A stretch of 45,485 nt of DNA from CAZGNZ01 sp964527215 (GCA_964527215.1 CAZGNZ010000037.1:1-45485); one strand, 5' to 3'; numbered from the stretch's first letter, positions 23,317-33,131 are shown. Notes: generated by a model not told the origin, from the letters alone. Translations and numbers: made by a program.

Positions 23317-23862
23317 AATGAACTACCCCGCGGCAAGCAGCGGGGTATCAAGCCCTCTAAAAGAGGGCTAATTGGTTGGTCTGGTGTAGAACTTCATACT
23401 CTGCTTCCATCCCTTGCTCTTTAACATATCTCGAGATTGTGGTTTCATCGCCAAACTTACTCACTGTATTGACGAAATAACCATCTGTCCAGAATTCACC
23501 GCCCCATAGAAGTCGCTTCACTTCTGGATGAGTGCGAAATATCTCTCGTGCCGTGATACTCTTGATTATCCTCACCATTTTACTTACACTCAAGGTGGGG
23601 ATACTCTGTATCAAAAAGTGTACATGATCTTTATCTGTCCCTATCTCTAGAAAATGAATCTCATATCGTTTTGATAACTCCAAGCAAATTTCCCGGAGGG
23701 TTGAATCCACCTGATCCGAAAAGACTACATGACCATATTTCGCTGGACATACCAAGTGATATATCAATACCGATACATTGTGTGACTTGTGGATATATCT
23801 GCTCTGGGACATACGTTAACTTGTTACCTTTTTCGCCCCAAGGGGCGGGGAACTAACCCCAA
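23317..23862 (-). mobile_element. IS200/IS605-family insertion sequence
   Basis: A single Y1 transposase gene with subterminal hairpins. Downstream of the gene (plus-strand left) is AATGAACTACCCCGCGG...GCGGGGTATCA, and next to it a second hairpin GCCCTCTAAAAGAGGGC. Upstream of the gene is CGCCCCAAGGGGCGGGG. There are no terminal inverted repeats or target duplications, as expected. The transposase-side boundary near 23862 is approximate. Confidence 0.75.
23357..23812 (-). CDS. tnpA: IS200/IS605-family TnpA (Y1 HUH transposase)
   Basis: 151 residues, full length for the family. It has the HUH metal-binding motif in GTDKDHVHFLIQS, the conserved start YIHKSHNVSVLIYHLVCPAK, the WGGEFWTDGYFVNTVS segment, and the catalytic Tyr in ETTISRYVKEQG. 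TnpA nicks single-stranded DNA at hairpin ends and inserts it 3' of a short target. It appears intact and could also mobilise the family 1 repeats, whose end resembles this element's own end. Confidence 0.92.
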   Translation of the reverse strand: MSQSRYIHKSHNVSVLIYHLVCPAKYGHVVFSDQVDSTLREICLELSKRYEIHFLEIGTDKDHVHFLIQSIPTLSVSKMVRIIKSITAREIFRTHPEVKRLLWGGEFWTDGYFVNTVSKFGDETTISRYVKEQGMEAEYEVLHQTNQLALF

Positions 23863-24207
23863 AAGTGATGAGAATTGAAAATCCGTCTCCTGACAGATGC
23901 TGGAATTATCCCACACGGAATCCCACCGTGCAGCCTGAATCCAGGTCAGGCAGTACCTCTGAACCTGTTGATCAATGATACCCGCAGCAGAAAACGAAAT
24001 ACAGAATATGTGCATTTGAGACTTGATTATGATATGGGGTTAATGCGCATAAACTCACTATATTTAATACACCAATATGATATGTTTTTTCGCTGCTGAC
24101 GGACACTTCAATACGGCGAAACAGCCATTCACACATCTGCAGAGCTGATCCCAACGATTTGTTTTTCAATAGCCAATGCTCATACTCACTTCTAAGCGGA
24201 GACTCCG
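23863..24207. other. Intergenic region upstream of the FISUMP lipoprotein
   Basis: 345 bp. It begins with AAAATCCGTCTCCTGACA (23878-23895), a family 1 repeat fragment. The following 200 bp hold an open plus-strand frame (23875-24099) with no recognisable motif. The last 100 bp presumably contain the promoter. No terminator was seen. Confidence 0.4.
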
Positions 24208-27200
24208 ATGATTACAAGAAAGTTCGTTTTCCTGCTCCTTCCCGTTTTTGCACTAACACTTTTCAACACCTGTGAAGATAATCCCACTGAATCCGATGAA
24301 CCGGCGGAACCCAAAGTCTCGAATCTGGTGATTGTCGTTCCCCCGGAAATCATACCCTTCATTAAAGAACTTACAGCAAACTCTATTCGATTTGATGAAA
24401 TCCTATCTACATTATTTCCTGATTTTGCTGATCTGCTGCTGCCGGACATTGTTTTGGTTTGTCCTCCCACGGATGATGACCGGGCACCCTATGGCTTTAT
24501 TCGAATAATATCTGGTCCCGTTTTGAACAGGGATGGTGATCCGGAATTTCCCACCATTGACGGCAGACTGACAGATGTATTTGATGTGGCGGAGATCGAT
24601 ACTACGCAGCAGTTGTACACAAGCGATATCGAACGTTCAATGTGTAAACTCGAGGGAGTCAGGTTTCATGAGACTACGAGAGATGCAAACATGTTTGAGT
24701 ACGACATCGGAAGCGAGGAAAGTCCGCTTGTACACAACTTGCTGCCCGGGGTTGATATGGAAGTCTGGGGTGATCTGGCATTTACGCAGAGTTTTGATTT
24801 CTCGGCCAGCATTGGCGTGTCCTGGTCCGGTATAAAATTAAAAAAAATCACTTTTAATTATGATGCCTGGGATACCCTGGCACTCAATGTCCGCCTGACT
24901 GGAACGCTGGAGGAAGTGGCACTTTGGGATACAACTCTGTACGAACATGAATTTAATCCATATACATACTGGTTTTATGGTGTCCCGATTGTGATCTTTC
25001 CCGTCCTATCAGTGGATATGGCAGTCACTACAGAGGGTGAGGCATCCATATCAACAACAATCATGCAGTCGGCGAACCTCAATGCATATGTTAAATACCG
25101 GAGAGACGATAACCCCCGATGGTCTGCAGGCTGCCCGTTTACCCCTTTCTTTGATCATACCCCGATCGAGGCCAGTATGAGCGCAGCGGTTACGGGCAGC
25201 GTTGGTCCTACCTTGGATCTGCTGTTGTATAACGTGGCCGGACCAACCATGACTGTTGCAGGATACCTTGAGTTAAATGCAGATACAGATCAAAGCCCCT
25301 GGTGGTGGCTGGATGCAGGAATCAAGGGAACAGGAGGGATAGATACAGAGAAAATAGGATATATCGATAGTTGGGAAACCGAAATATTTGACTTTTATTT
25401 AACCATTGCCCAGGCGTCAGAGACTCAATGTGTCACCCCCCAATTCAGTCACGCAGCAGGAACTTATTTTGGAGAGACACTGATTGCGATATCCACCGCA
25501 ACTGATGGTGCAGCAATCTACTACACCATGAATGGTGATGAACCGGACGAAAATGACACCGAATACTCAGACCCTGTCCTGCTCACATCTGATACGGTTC
25601 TAAAAGCCAGGGCATTCAAGGATGATTATGATGAGAGTGCAACGGCTGCTGCAAATTACCATATTGTCGAAATTAACAGTGTAATGGATTTTGATGGTAA
25701 CAGCTACGAAACCATTGTTCTGGGTGATCAGGAATGGATGAGGCAGAACCTGAAGGTGACCCATTACAAAAACGGGGAGCCCATTCCCCAGGGATTCAGT
25801 AATACGGAGTGGGCAGATCTGAATGATACTCAGACAGGAGCTTTCACTGTTTATAACGACGAACCGGCAAACGCCGACATATATGGCAACCTGTATAATG
25901 GATATTCCGTATTTGACAACCGGGGAATCTGTCCGGAAGGCTTTCACATACCCACCGATGAAGAATGGATGGAACTGGAGATGTACCTGGGAATGAGTTA
26001 TGAAGAATCACATGATTACGGCAATCCTTATCGCGGCACGGATCAGGGCAGTCAGATGGCTGGTAATGGTGACTTATGGAACGACAGCTACCTGGAGGAT
26101 GATGCGGATTTCGGGACATCCGGTTTTCTGGCCATCCCCGGTGGAACCCGGTCAAATGTTGGCTGCCGAGACATGAACAATATCTGTAAATTCTGGTCTT
26201 CTACACCATTTGGTTCTTCCCACAGTCAGATTACCACCCGGTATTTATGGTATGAATTTGCAAACTCCTTCATTGGGGGACCCGATAAGGGGGATGGAAA
26301 CTCCATTCGCTGCATCAATGGCGCCCCGCCCGTATATGGCTGTACGGATGAAAGTGCCTGTAACTATGATCCCATGGCAGAAGCGGAAGATGGTTCATGC
26401 TGGTATGCTGCGAATTATTACGACTGTGATGGAAACTGCCTGCATGATGCAGACGGAGACGGTGTCTGCGATGAACTGGAGATATACGGCTGTACGGATC
26501 CCGAAGCAATGAACTACATTCCTGACGCAACCGAGGAGGATGGCAGTTGCCTTTACCCCATCGACAGTGTTGTGGATTATGACGGCAACAGTTACGGAAC
26601 GATTCAATTGGGTGATCAGCGATGGATGGCGGAAAACCTGAAGGTCACCCATTACAACAATGGTGACCCGATCCCAACTGGTTTTTTACCCTATGACTAT
26701 AGCTGGGCCGATCTGGCTGACGACGAAACCGGTGCGTATTGTGTATATCCCTGGGATAATTGGGGAAACAACATACAAAGCTGCTACGGTGACTGCGCCG
26801 AAACATATGGTAATTTGTACAACTGGTATGCCGTGGCTGATGATCGGGGCGTGTGCCCGGATGGATTTCATATTCCTTCTGATGAGGAGTTCATGACATT
26901 GGAAATGTTCCTGGGCATGAGTTATGATGATGCCCACGACGTCGGCGACCGGGGTACCGATCAAGGCAGCCAATTGGCCGGTTTTGCGAACTATTGGAAC
27001 CATTATTGGCCGGAAGATGGATTGGAAGATAATCCCGCATTCGGATCATCCGGATTCAATGCCATCCCCGGCGGCACCCGCGTATACCATTATGAGACGT
27101 GTGAAGAGAACAGCTGGTTCTGGACCTCCACAGCATTTAATGAAACTGATGCATGCAACCGTTGGATTGAACGTAATCATACAGGAGTCTTCCGGTATTG

Positions 27201-27972
27201 TGAAAATGTGGACAAGTATCGGGGATTTTCGGTTCGCTGTGTTGAAGATGAATCGCCGGTGTATGGCTGCACAGATCCGGAAGCGCTGAATTATTATCCC
27301 GAGGCAACCGAGGATGACGGAAGCTGTGTTTACTCAAATGGTGAAATTGTTGATATTGATGGGGTTTCCTATGAAACAGTCCAGATCGGTGAGCAGATCT
27401 GGATGGCGGAGAACCTGAAGGTGACCCATTACAGAAATGGCGATGAGATACCGACTGGACACAGCCATTCGGAATGGGCTGGTTTGTCCGCAGGGGCGTA
27501 TGCCGTTTACGATGATGATCCCGCATATGCTGAAACATACGGCAATCTGTACAACTCATATGCCCTGACTGACGACAGGGATATCTGTCCTGAGGGATTT
27601 CATGTTCCCAGCGACGAGGAATGGATTGAACTGGAGATGGCCCTGGGGATGAGCTATGAGGATGCCCAAGACACCAATTGGCGGGGAACCGATCAGGGCA
27701 GTCAGCTGGCGGGACTCAAGGACTTGTGGAATTATGGAAATCTGGAGAACGATCCGGCCTTTGGGACCTCTGGCTTCCTTGCCATTTCCGGCGGCTTCCG
27801 CGGCAGCACCGGCTGCCAGGATATGGGGCTTAATGCCTGCTTCTGGTCCTCTACGCTTTCCACAGCCGGCTATGCTGCCAAGAGCCGGATTCTTCTTTAC
27901 ACAAACACAGACATTTACCGGAACAACGAATCCAGGTATAAAGGACATTCGGTCCGCTGTGTCGGAGATTAG
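24208..27972 (+). CDS. Lipoprotein with three FISUMP domains and a chitobiase-type C-terminal module
   Basis: 1254 residues. The lipoprotein signal ends LTLFNTC with Cys22. Residues about 30-400 are an unassigned beta-rich region. Residues 407-486 form a chitobiase/hexosaminidase C-terminal-like module (YYTMNGDEPDEN, LKARAFKDDYDESATA). Three FISUMP domains follow near 491-704, 788-1013 and 1049-1254, each with DGNSYETI..GDQEWM..NLKVTHY, CPEGFHIPTDEEW, GTDQGSQ and FWSSTP-like blocks. GCTDxxAxNYxPxAxxxDGSC motifs separate them (about 711, 761, 1019). Many Asp/Glu suggest calcium binding. It is probably an outer-surface protein. A GCGGAGA site lies nine bases before the ATG. Confidence 0.85.
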   Translation: MITRKFVFLLLPVFALTLFNTCEDNPTESDEPAEPKVSNLVIVVPPEIIPFIKELTANSIRFDEILSTLFPDFADLLLPDIVLVCPPTDDDRAPYGFIRIISGPVLNRDGDPEFPTIDGRLTDVFDVAEIDTTQQLYTSDIERSMCKLEGVRFHETTRDANMFEYDIGSEESPLVHNLLPGVDMEVWGDLAFTQSFDFSASIGVSWSGIKLKKITFNYDAWDTLALNVRLTGTLEEVALWDTTLYEHEFNPYTYWFYGVPIVIFPVLSVDMAVTTEGEASISTTIMQSANLNAYVKYRRDDNPRWSAGCPFTPFFDHTPIEASMSAAVTGSVGPTLDLLLYNVAGPTMTVAGYLELNADTDQSPWWWLDAGIKGTGGIDTEKIGYIDSWETEIFDFYLTIAQASETQCVTPQFSHAAGTYFGETLIAISTATDGAAIYYTMNGDEPDENDTEYSDPVLLTSDTVLKARAFKDDYDESATAAANYHIVEINSVMDFDGNSYETIVLGDQEWMRQNLKVTHYKNGEPIPQGFSNTEWADLNDTQTGAFTVYNDEPANADIYGNLYNGYSVFDNRGICPEGFHIPTDEEWMELEMYLGMSYEESHDYGNPYRGTDQGSQMAGNGDLWNDSYLEDDADFGTSGFLAIPGGTRSNVGCRDMNNICKFWSSTPFGSSHSQITTRYLWYEFANSFIGGPDKGDGNSIRCINGAPPVYGCTDESACNYDPMAEAEDGSCWYAANYYDCDGNCLHDADGDGVCDELEIYGCTDPEAMNYIPDATEEDGSCLYPIDSVVDYDGNSYGTIQLGDQRWMAENLKVTHYNNGDPIPTGFLPYDYSWADLADDETGAYCVYPWDNWGNNIQSCYGDCAETYGNLYNWYAVADDRGVCPDGFHIPSDEEFMTLEMFLGMSYDDAHDVGDRGTDQGSQLAGFANYWNHYWPEDGLEDNPAFGSSGFNAIPGGTRVYHYETCEENSWFWTSTAFNETDACNRWIERNHTGVFRYCENVDKYRGFSVRCVEDESPVYGCTDPEALNYYPEATEDDGSCVYSNGEIVDIDGVSYETVQIGEQIWMAENLKVTHYRNGDEIPTGHSHSEWAGLSAGAYAVYDDDPAYAETYGNLYNSYALTDDRDICPEGFHVPSDEEWIELEMALGMSYEDAQDTNWRGTDQGSQLAGLKDLWNYGNLENDPAFGTSGFLAISGGFRGSTGCQDMGLNACFWSSTLSTAGYAAKSRILLYTNTDIYRNNESRYKGHSVRCVGD

Positions 27973-28128
27973 GTGATTGTCAGTCTGGTCCAAAATGCAA
28001 TACCGGCTACTCGCAAAGTGAAAACCATGAGCAATGATATGTAGATTGTAAGTCACGAAATTTTGCAGGATGTTTTATGGCGATGTTGACTTTCGGAATG
28101 CTACCAGAAACTTAAACAAGTCGTCAAA

Positions 28129-28166
28129 AAATTGATTCTCCCGGGCATGCCCGGGGGAATCAATTT
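28129..28166. repeat. 38-bp near-perfect palindrome
   Basis: AAATTGATTCTCCCGGGCA followed by TGCCCGGGGGAATCAATTT, two 19-base arms with no loop and one mismatch. It lies 157 bp after the FISUMP gene, next to a terminator hairpin and a GC-rich repeat. It could form a cruciform or a strong RNA hairpin. Confidence 0.8.
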
Positions 28167-28171
28167 AAATA

Positions 28172-28194
28172 CCCCGATAAATGTCGGGATTTTT
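28172..28194 (+). terminator. Weak terminator after the FISUMP lipoprotein gene
   Basis: A CCCGA/TCGGG stem with a six-base loop followed by ATTTTT. It may act together with the 38-bp palindrome just upstream. Confidence 0.5.
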
Positions 28195-28196
28195 CT

Positions 28197-28385
28197 GTGC
28201 TGCGGGCGAGACTTCCCGCCTGCCCTCCCGCTGGTCGGGTGCGGGCAGGCCCGCCTGCCTGTCCGCCTTTGGCAGGCTCCCGAGCAAGCTTCGCTCGTGA
28301 GGGCGGGCCCTCCCGCTGGTCGCCAGCCTGTTTACCCACCCTTGGCGGGCCCCACTCTGTGGGTGGCCGGCAGGGGAATGGGCAG
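28197..28385. repeat. GC-rich dispersed repeat, copy 1
   Basis: A strongly GC-rich, hairpin-rich stretch (GCGGGCAGGCCCGCCTGCC, CGAGCAAGCTTCGCTCG) unlike the surrounding composition. Blocks such as GGGCAGGCCC, GGCTCC, GCTCGT-AGGGCGGGC and GTGGCCGGCAGGGGA recur at 43548-43672, partly in another order. No coding signature. Confidence 0.65.
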
Positions 28386-28415
28386 GGAAATCATAGTTTG
28401 ATCCGAAGATTTTTA

Positions 28416-30026
28416 CTACAAAGGTGCGGTTCTTTGAAGGATCAGACATTGCGGAAGCACATAATTTTCACCCTGCCCGAAGTTCTTCTCCTTTGCTGCG
28501 CTGGCGGATCCAATCAGATCTTCCCCCTCCGGCCATACGGTGATAATCACCTCATCATGTTCTGCATGCAGCAGCAGATAGGGAATGCGGGCTTCAAAAC
28601 GCCACAGCAGGGTGCCAGTATCCCGCTTTACTCCCCGCAGCGCAGGGTATAATTGCTCTGAGCTGTCTGGTCCGCCGTCGATTTTTATATGAGGTTTCCC
28701 ATCCCTGTTTATTGACAGGCTGATACCGCAGCTTCCCAGTGGGCCTGAGATCTGTCCGGACCAGTTCCCGGCAAACATCGCCGGATCCAGAACCGGCCAG
28801 CTTTTGGGAGGAGGATTGGGGAATCTGTGATCCAGACGTCCGCCGGTGCTGCGGATCGCTTCCGAGATGAGGGCCTTCAATACCGGATCGGATGACCGAT
28901 TGGGATAGCGGGCATTGCTGACGATGGCCACCGCCAGCTGCTCCGATGGTATCAGGTACAGGCGATTATGGATTCCCGGACCTCCCCCGCCATGCTCAAG
29001 AACATCAAAACCGAATTCCGGATGAACATACCAGGCCAGACGCCGCGAGGTGAATTCCGATCCAGGATCGAAATACTTCTGCATTATGTTGATGGTTGAA
29101 TCCGACAGGATTGCGGGACCGTTTCCCGGATACAGTTTCATATGAAATAACCCCCAGCGAACCAGATCGCCTGCCGTGGAGTAGAGGGCGGTGTATCCGT
29201 CTTGATCGTACGAAACCGGAAGAACATTTTCTCCATCCACCTGTGCGAAGGTGGTGCCATTCGGTGGAGGCGAGTAGTAAAACCGGGTACTGGTCAATTC
29301 CAGCGGTTCCAGAATCTCTCTCTGAATGAAGGGCTTCACCGGTTCATCCAGTATATCTTCCATCAGCTGCATTACCAGCCCGTACCCGAAGTTGGAATAA
29401 AGATACCGGCTACCCGGTCGGCTCACCAGCACACCGCAGAGAGCGATCAGGTCTTCCATTGACCGGTGTTGGTCCAGCGGGCGGCCATCACTGCAGATAT
29501 AATAGCCATAGGGAAAACCGGAAGTGTGGAGCAGGAGCTGGGCTACGGTGGCGGGGGAATCATACCTCCGGCAGGTGGATAAACGAACATTTTTCAGATA
29601 GTCATTTACCGAGCCGTGCAGATCGACAAGTCCCCGCTCTGCCAGGATCATCAGTGCGGTTGTGGTAAAGGTTTTATCGATGGATGCCGTCAGGTGCCGG
29701 GTTTTTGTGGTGGCGGGAATTTCCAGGTCGCGGTTGGACCATCCAAAGGCATCCTCATAGATCACCTCCCCGAATCGTGCCGCTGCCACCTGGACACCCT
29801 GCACATTCTCCTTCCGTATCAGTTGGCGGATGCGGCGCTCCACCTCCGCATAGGGTTCTTTCTGCGCACAGCCTGTGAGGAGAAGAGCAGCGGCCAGAAT
29901 TAAAACTGACTGGAAGGAAAATCTTATAAGAAAACCAATCGCTATCAATATTACCCTATTCGGCAGCCATTTACAGAGCTGGACAAATATATCTGTAGGG
30001 CTCTGCGTCGAGGATTCGCCTCTCAA
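28416..30026 (-). CDS. Serine hydrolase of the beta-lactamase/DD-peptidase family, lipoprotein
   Basis: Up to 536 residues. Catalytic SxxK is S115-I-D-K118 in HLTASIDKTF, the YxN motif is Y210-S-N212 in RYLYSNFGYG, and the third motif is HGGGGPG near residue 350. A lipobox LLLTGC places Cys53, unusually deep, so the true start is probably later: a TTG at 29948 preceded by AGGG would give a normal 27-residue signal peptide. After the catalytic domain (to about 400) lies a beta-rich domain of about 120 residues. The group includes class C beta-lactamases, esterases and peptidases; the substrate is not readable. It follows the dockerin/beta-propeller gene by 216 bp. Confidence 0.85.
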   Translation of the reverse strand: MRGESSTQSPTDIFVQLCKWLPNRVILIAIGFLIRFSFQSVLILAAALLLTGCAQKEPYAEVERRIRQLIRKENVQGVQVAAARFGEVIYEDAFGWSNRDLEIPATTKTRHLTASIDKTFTTTALMILAERGLVDLHGSVNDYLKNVRLSTCRRYDSPATVAQLLLHTSGFPYGYYICSDGRPLDQHRSMEDLIALCGVLVSRPGSRYLYSNFGYGLVMQLMEDILDEPVKPFIQREILEPLELTSTRFYYSPPPNGTTFAQVDGENVLPVSYDQDGYTALYSTAGDLVRWGLFHMKLYPGNGPAILSDSTINIMQKYFDPGSEFTSRRLAWYVHPEFGFDVLEHGGGGPGIHNRLYLIPSEQLAVAIVSNARYPNRSSDPVLKALISEAIRSTGGRLDHRFPNPPPKSWPVLDPAMFAGNWSGQISGPLGSCGISLSINRDGKPHIKIDGGPDSSEQLYPALRGVKRDTGTLLWRFEARIPYLLLHAEHDEVIITVWPEGEDLIGSASAAKEKNFGQGENYVLPQCLILQRTAPL

Positions 30027-30242
30027 GCCTTCAATAACAATCCTGATCTTTTCTTCTGCAGAGTATTTCTTGCAGGTTTTTCTGTCTCTGACATGGGATT
30101 CATTAGACCTCCGTTTTTATTTTAAATTTAGCCAGAGGTCTATCATTATTTTATCTCAGATCATTCCGGAAAGCTTTGACACGCTGTTGTCAAGCTTGCA
30201 TACCAGCCCCTTTCAAATCACGTTTAGTAATCTCTCAAATTT

Positions 30243-31628
30243 TTATTCTATTCTCTCCCCCCGGGCAACCCAGAGTTTTTCTCCAATATTTATCTCGCCA
30301 AACAGGATGATGGTATTTTCTCTTGCATCCAATCCATGACATTTATATTGATATATATCCATTGCTTCTAATTCATTAAAAACCTCAAGACCATAATACC
30401 AGGTTACACCATTGTAGTGGCCATATTTTCCCTGCCAGGAAACTGTATATAAGTCATTATAGTAGTTACCCCTTAATCCTTTTCCTACAATAATGTCGGG
30501 GTCAAAGAAACCCTGCTCTGCCTGCATATATTCTCCCTCACCAGTATTGATAGATTCCTGCCAGATACCATACCAGCCTGTAGAAACATACAATGTATCT
30601 CCAAATGCCCATACATCGGAAAAAAAGTTGGATAGTTGGTTCGGATTGGGTTCCCAGGTCGTCAGCTGATACTGGGTCTCCCATTCTGATCCGTTAAAAT
30701 GAAGGAGGGTCATTGGCAAATCGTCAGTGATCCAGGCATGGTGACCCGCAATCGCCCAGATGTTATCCTCGCTGATTCCCCATATATCGCGGATCTGGAT
30801 GTCTGTTTCATAGCCGCTGCCAGATCCGGTCCCAGTCTCCATCAGTTCAAATCCGTTTCCATCCCAATGGACGATATCACCAGTATCCTCACCGAAATAC
30901 ATATTATCGGTTGAAGTACCCCAACTATGCCGGATTGTGCTGAGTGGAGAGGGAAAGTCCTCAACATCATGGGGCGGGACAAACCAGGAATTCCCATCAT
31001 AATGTGCCGGGATTGCGCCTGTCACCCAGAGATCGTCTGATGCGAAACCGAATACAGAGTCCATCCATCCATCAAGATAATAAGGAGGAAATATGATAGT
31101 TATTAATTCCCATTCCGTTCCATTCCAGTGGAGGGCATTATACCGGTCCGGCCAGCCGTCACCGTCTTCGTCGGGCTGGATAATCTCACCCACAACCCAG
31201 ATATCATCGGCATTAACAATGAAAGCATCATGAAGGATATTCAGATCCAAAGGGACACCAATGGTATCAATCTCCCAGACAAAAGTATTGGTGGTGGTAT
31301 CAGCACAACACTCATCAAGACTGAACCAGCAATACCGGTTCTGGGAAATACAGGGCAAAGGATTGACAATTCTGCTGATAAGATAAACAATATCCTGAAC
31401 CGTGATAACATCATCCTCATTGATATCAGCGGCCCATTTCTCATAGGGTGTCTGATTTTCCCCAAAGATAATCTGATTAACGATTAATATGATATCAAGC
31501 ACATCATGCTCAGTGTCCTTGTTAATATCCCCAAGGGCGTAATGCCAGACGGAGGCCGTACCGGCAAAAACGAAAATATTTAAAAATACTGTCAGGAGGA
31601 AATACTTGAAGTAATGTGGATTACGCAT
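30243..31628 (-). CDS. Secreted protein: N-terminal dockerin-like pair plus beta-propeller-like region
   Basis: 461 residues. A signal peptide (FKYFLLTVFLNIFVFAG) leads to a dockerin-like pair at about residues 33-90 (GDINKDTEHDVLDIILIVNQ and ADINEDDVITVQDIVYLISR). Residues 115-461 hold repeats of a propeller type: DIWVVGEI...ALHWNGTEWE, DLWVTGAIPAHYDGNSW, NMYFGEDTGDIVHWDGNGFE, NIWAIAGHH...LLHFNGSEWE, DVWAFGDTLYVSTG. This looks like a five- to six-blade surface propeller. No sorting module is present at the C-terminus. The dockerin pair sits at the N-terminus here but at the C-terminus in the proteins at 888 and 44495. No Shine-Dalgarno; the leader is A-rich. Confidence 0.78.
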   Translation of the reverse strand: MRNPHYFKYFLLTVFLNIFVFAGTASVWHYALGDINKDTEHDVLDIILIVNQIIFGENQTPYEKWAADINEDDVITVQDIVYLISRIVNPLPCISQNRYCWFSLDECCADTTTNTFVWEIDTIGVPLDLNILHDAFIVNADDIWVVGEIIQPDEDGDGWPDRYNALHWNGTEWELITIIFPPYYLDGWMDSVFGFASDDLWVTGAIPAHYDGNSWFVPPHDVEDFPSPLSTIRHSWGTSTDNMYFGEDTGDIVHWDGNGFELMETGTGSGSGYETDIQIRDIWGISEDNIWAIAGHHAWITDDLPMTLLHFNGSEWETQYQLTTWEPNPNQLSNFFSDVWAFGDTLYVSTGWYGIWQESINTGEGEYMQAEQGFFDPDIIVGKGLRGNYYNDLYTVSWQGKYGHYNGVTWYYGLEVFNELEAMDIYQYKCHGLDARENTIILFGEINIGEKLWVARGERIE

Positions 31629-32207
31629 TTTGATTTAAAAAATAAATTTAACTCTTTCAAGATTCCGTGATTATATTCCGGGTATTGATGAGTCCAGCAT
31701 AGTCACCATCGCCGAAGGCATTCATCTGACCTTGAAGAACCGCGGATACTGTCTGTCAGAAACAGGAGGGCATAATGAAACCGGTTTTACACGTTTCCAT
31801 GGGGATAGAGGTAAAAACAAATCGTATGTCGAATAATCCAAAATTGCAATGATAACTGACGAATAAATATACGAGGAATTGGAATACCAGCCTACGGAGA
31901 TAGGATATGGGGAGAGTCTGGTGTTGGTGCGAAAACCCCGGAATTTCTTCAGGTTTATTGTGCCGTGAAAAGATCCATTAATATTACGCTGCCTGCATTC
32001 CATTTATTCACCCCTGCATAAAATGCACAGTGCATATCAAAACGTTTTTCATTATATTTTAAACATTAAATTGACTTCGTGATTTTGTATTCAACATTCG
32101 GAAATCTGTTTAACAGTAATGTGCTTAGATTAAAACAGTCAGCAAATGAGGGATCTGCTCATTTTTTTCTGATAAAACAAAAAACAGGCAGTGACATGGA
32201 GGAAAAC
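31629..32207. other. Intergenic region between divergent genes
   Basis: About 580 bp, AT-rich especially at 32020-32100. It contains the promoters of the dockerin/propeller gene (minus) and the AraC gene (plus). A weakly protein-like stretch near 31690-31800 could be a gene relic but matches nothing I know. No repeat family copy was seen. Confidence 0.4.
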
Positions 32208-33131
32208 ATGAAGCGAATGAATTTTAGAACAGTACCTCAATTTCACCGGGAAATGAATTATCCACCGCCGGAAAATCCGCTGTTCAGTATCCTGCATTCA
32301 GAAACCGATAATGCTGAAACACAACTTTGCGAAGAGACCGATGTTCAAGTCAGCATGACCGGTAATTTCTACTCCATTTCCTTTAAGAATATTGTCTCGG
32401 GTGAGATTCTGTACGGCAGAACCAAGTATGACTGTTCAAATGGTACAATGCTTTTTACAGCACCAAATCAGGAGTTGATCTTCAGGGATATTGTGGTGAG
32501 TTCAGAAAGTTATTTTATCGCCATTCATGAAGATTATATTCTGGGTCATGAAATTCGGAATAAGATCCGGAAATATGGTTTTTTCAATTACAATGTGAAC
32601 GAAGCGCTGCACCTTTCCCCCAAAGAAGAACAGATCGTCAGATCAATATTTATGAACATTGAAGAGGAATATCATAACAATCAAGATGAGCATAGCAAGG
32701 ACTTGATTTTATCTCACCTGGGCACGCTGCTCAAATACGCGGACCGGTTTTATAAGCGTCAGTTTATCAACAGAAAAGAATTGAACAGCGCGTTGTATGA
32801 CAGATTCAATAGTGTGCTCCTCGACTACTTTGAATCGAGCATGGTGAAATCGGCTGGAATCCCAACAGTGGACTGGATTGCTGCAGAACTTTCTGTTACC
32901 AGTCGATATCTGAGTGACTCTCTGAAATCTGAAACCGGCAAAACAGCCCTTGAACTTATCCATCTCCACTTGATTGACGAGGCAAAAGAATTGCTCCTGC
33001 AGCCGAATAATTCCATTTCAGAGGTTGCCTATCAGCTGGGGTTTGAATATCCGCAATATTTTTCACGGCTTTTCAAGAAGAAAGTGGGACTAAGCCCAAC
33101 AGAGTATATTGAGCAATACTCCATTAATTAA
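32208..33131 (+). CDS. AraC-family transcriptional regulator
   Basis: About 307 residues from this ATG. The N-terminal 190 residues resemble the cupin-type sensing half (QFHREMNYPPPENPLFSIL, GEILYGRTKYDCSNGTMLF). The C-terminal 100 residues are the AraC double HTH: VDWIAAELSVTSRYLSDSLK, GKTALELIHLHLIDEAKELL, ISEVAYQLGFEYPQYFSRLF and KKKVGLSPTEY. The start is chosen because GGAGGA lies four bases upstream; the open frame continues 43 codons further upstream without family similarity. It stands just before a short-chain dehydrogenase, the commonest target arrangement for this type. Confidence 0.88.
   Translation: MKRMNFRTVPQFHREMNYPPPENPLFSILHSETDNAETQLCEETDVQVSMTGNFYSISFKNIVSGEILYGRTKYDCSNGTMLFTAPNQELIFRDIVVSSESYFIAIHEDYILGHEIRNKIRKYGFFNYNVNEALHLSPKEEQIVRSIFMNIEEEYHNNQDEHSKDLILSHLGTLLKYADRFYKRQFINRKELNSALYDRFNSVLLDYFESSMVKSAGIPTVDWIAAELSVTSRYLSDSLKSETGKTALELIHLHLIDEAKELLLQPNNSISEVAYQLGFEYPQYFSRLFKKKVGLSPTEYIEQYSIN

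Noticed and set aside
23875..24099. Plus-strand frame of 74 codons before the FISUMP lipoprotein.
   Set aside because: Starts in repeat debris and shows no family features.
28197..28385. GC-rich hairpin region considered as a structural RNA gene.
   Set aside because: It resembles no tRNA, rRNA or known riboswitch, and its blocks recur in another order at 43548.
31722..32003. Minus-strand frame of 93 codons between divergent genes.
   Set aside because: Composition unlike neighbours, no signal peptide, ribosome site or homology.
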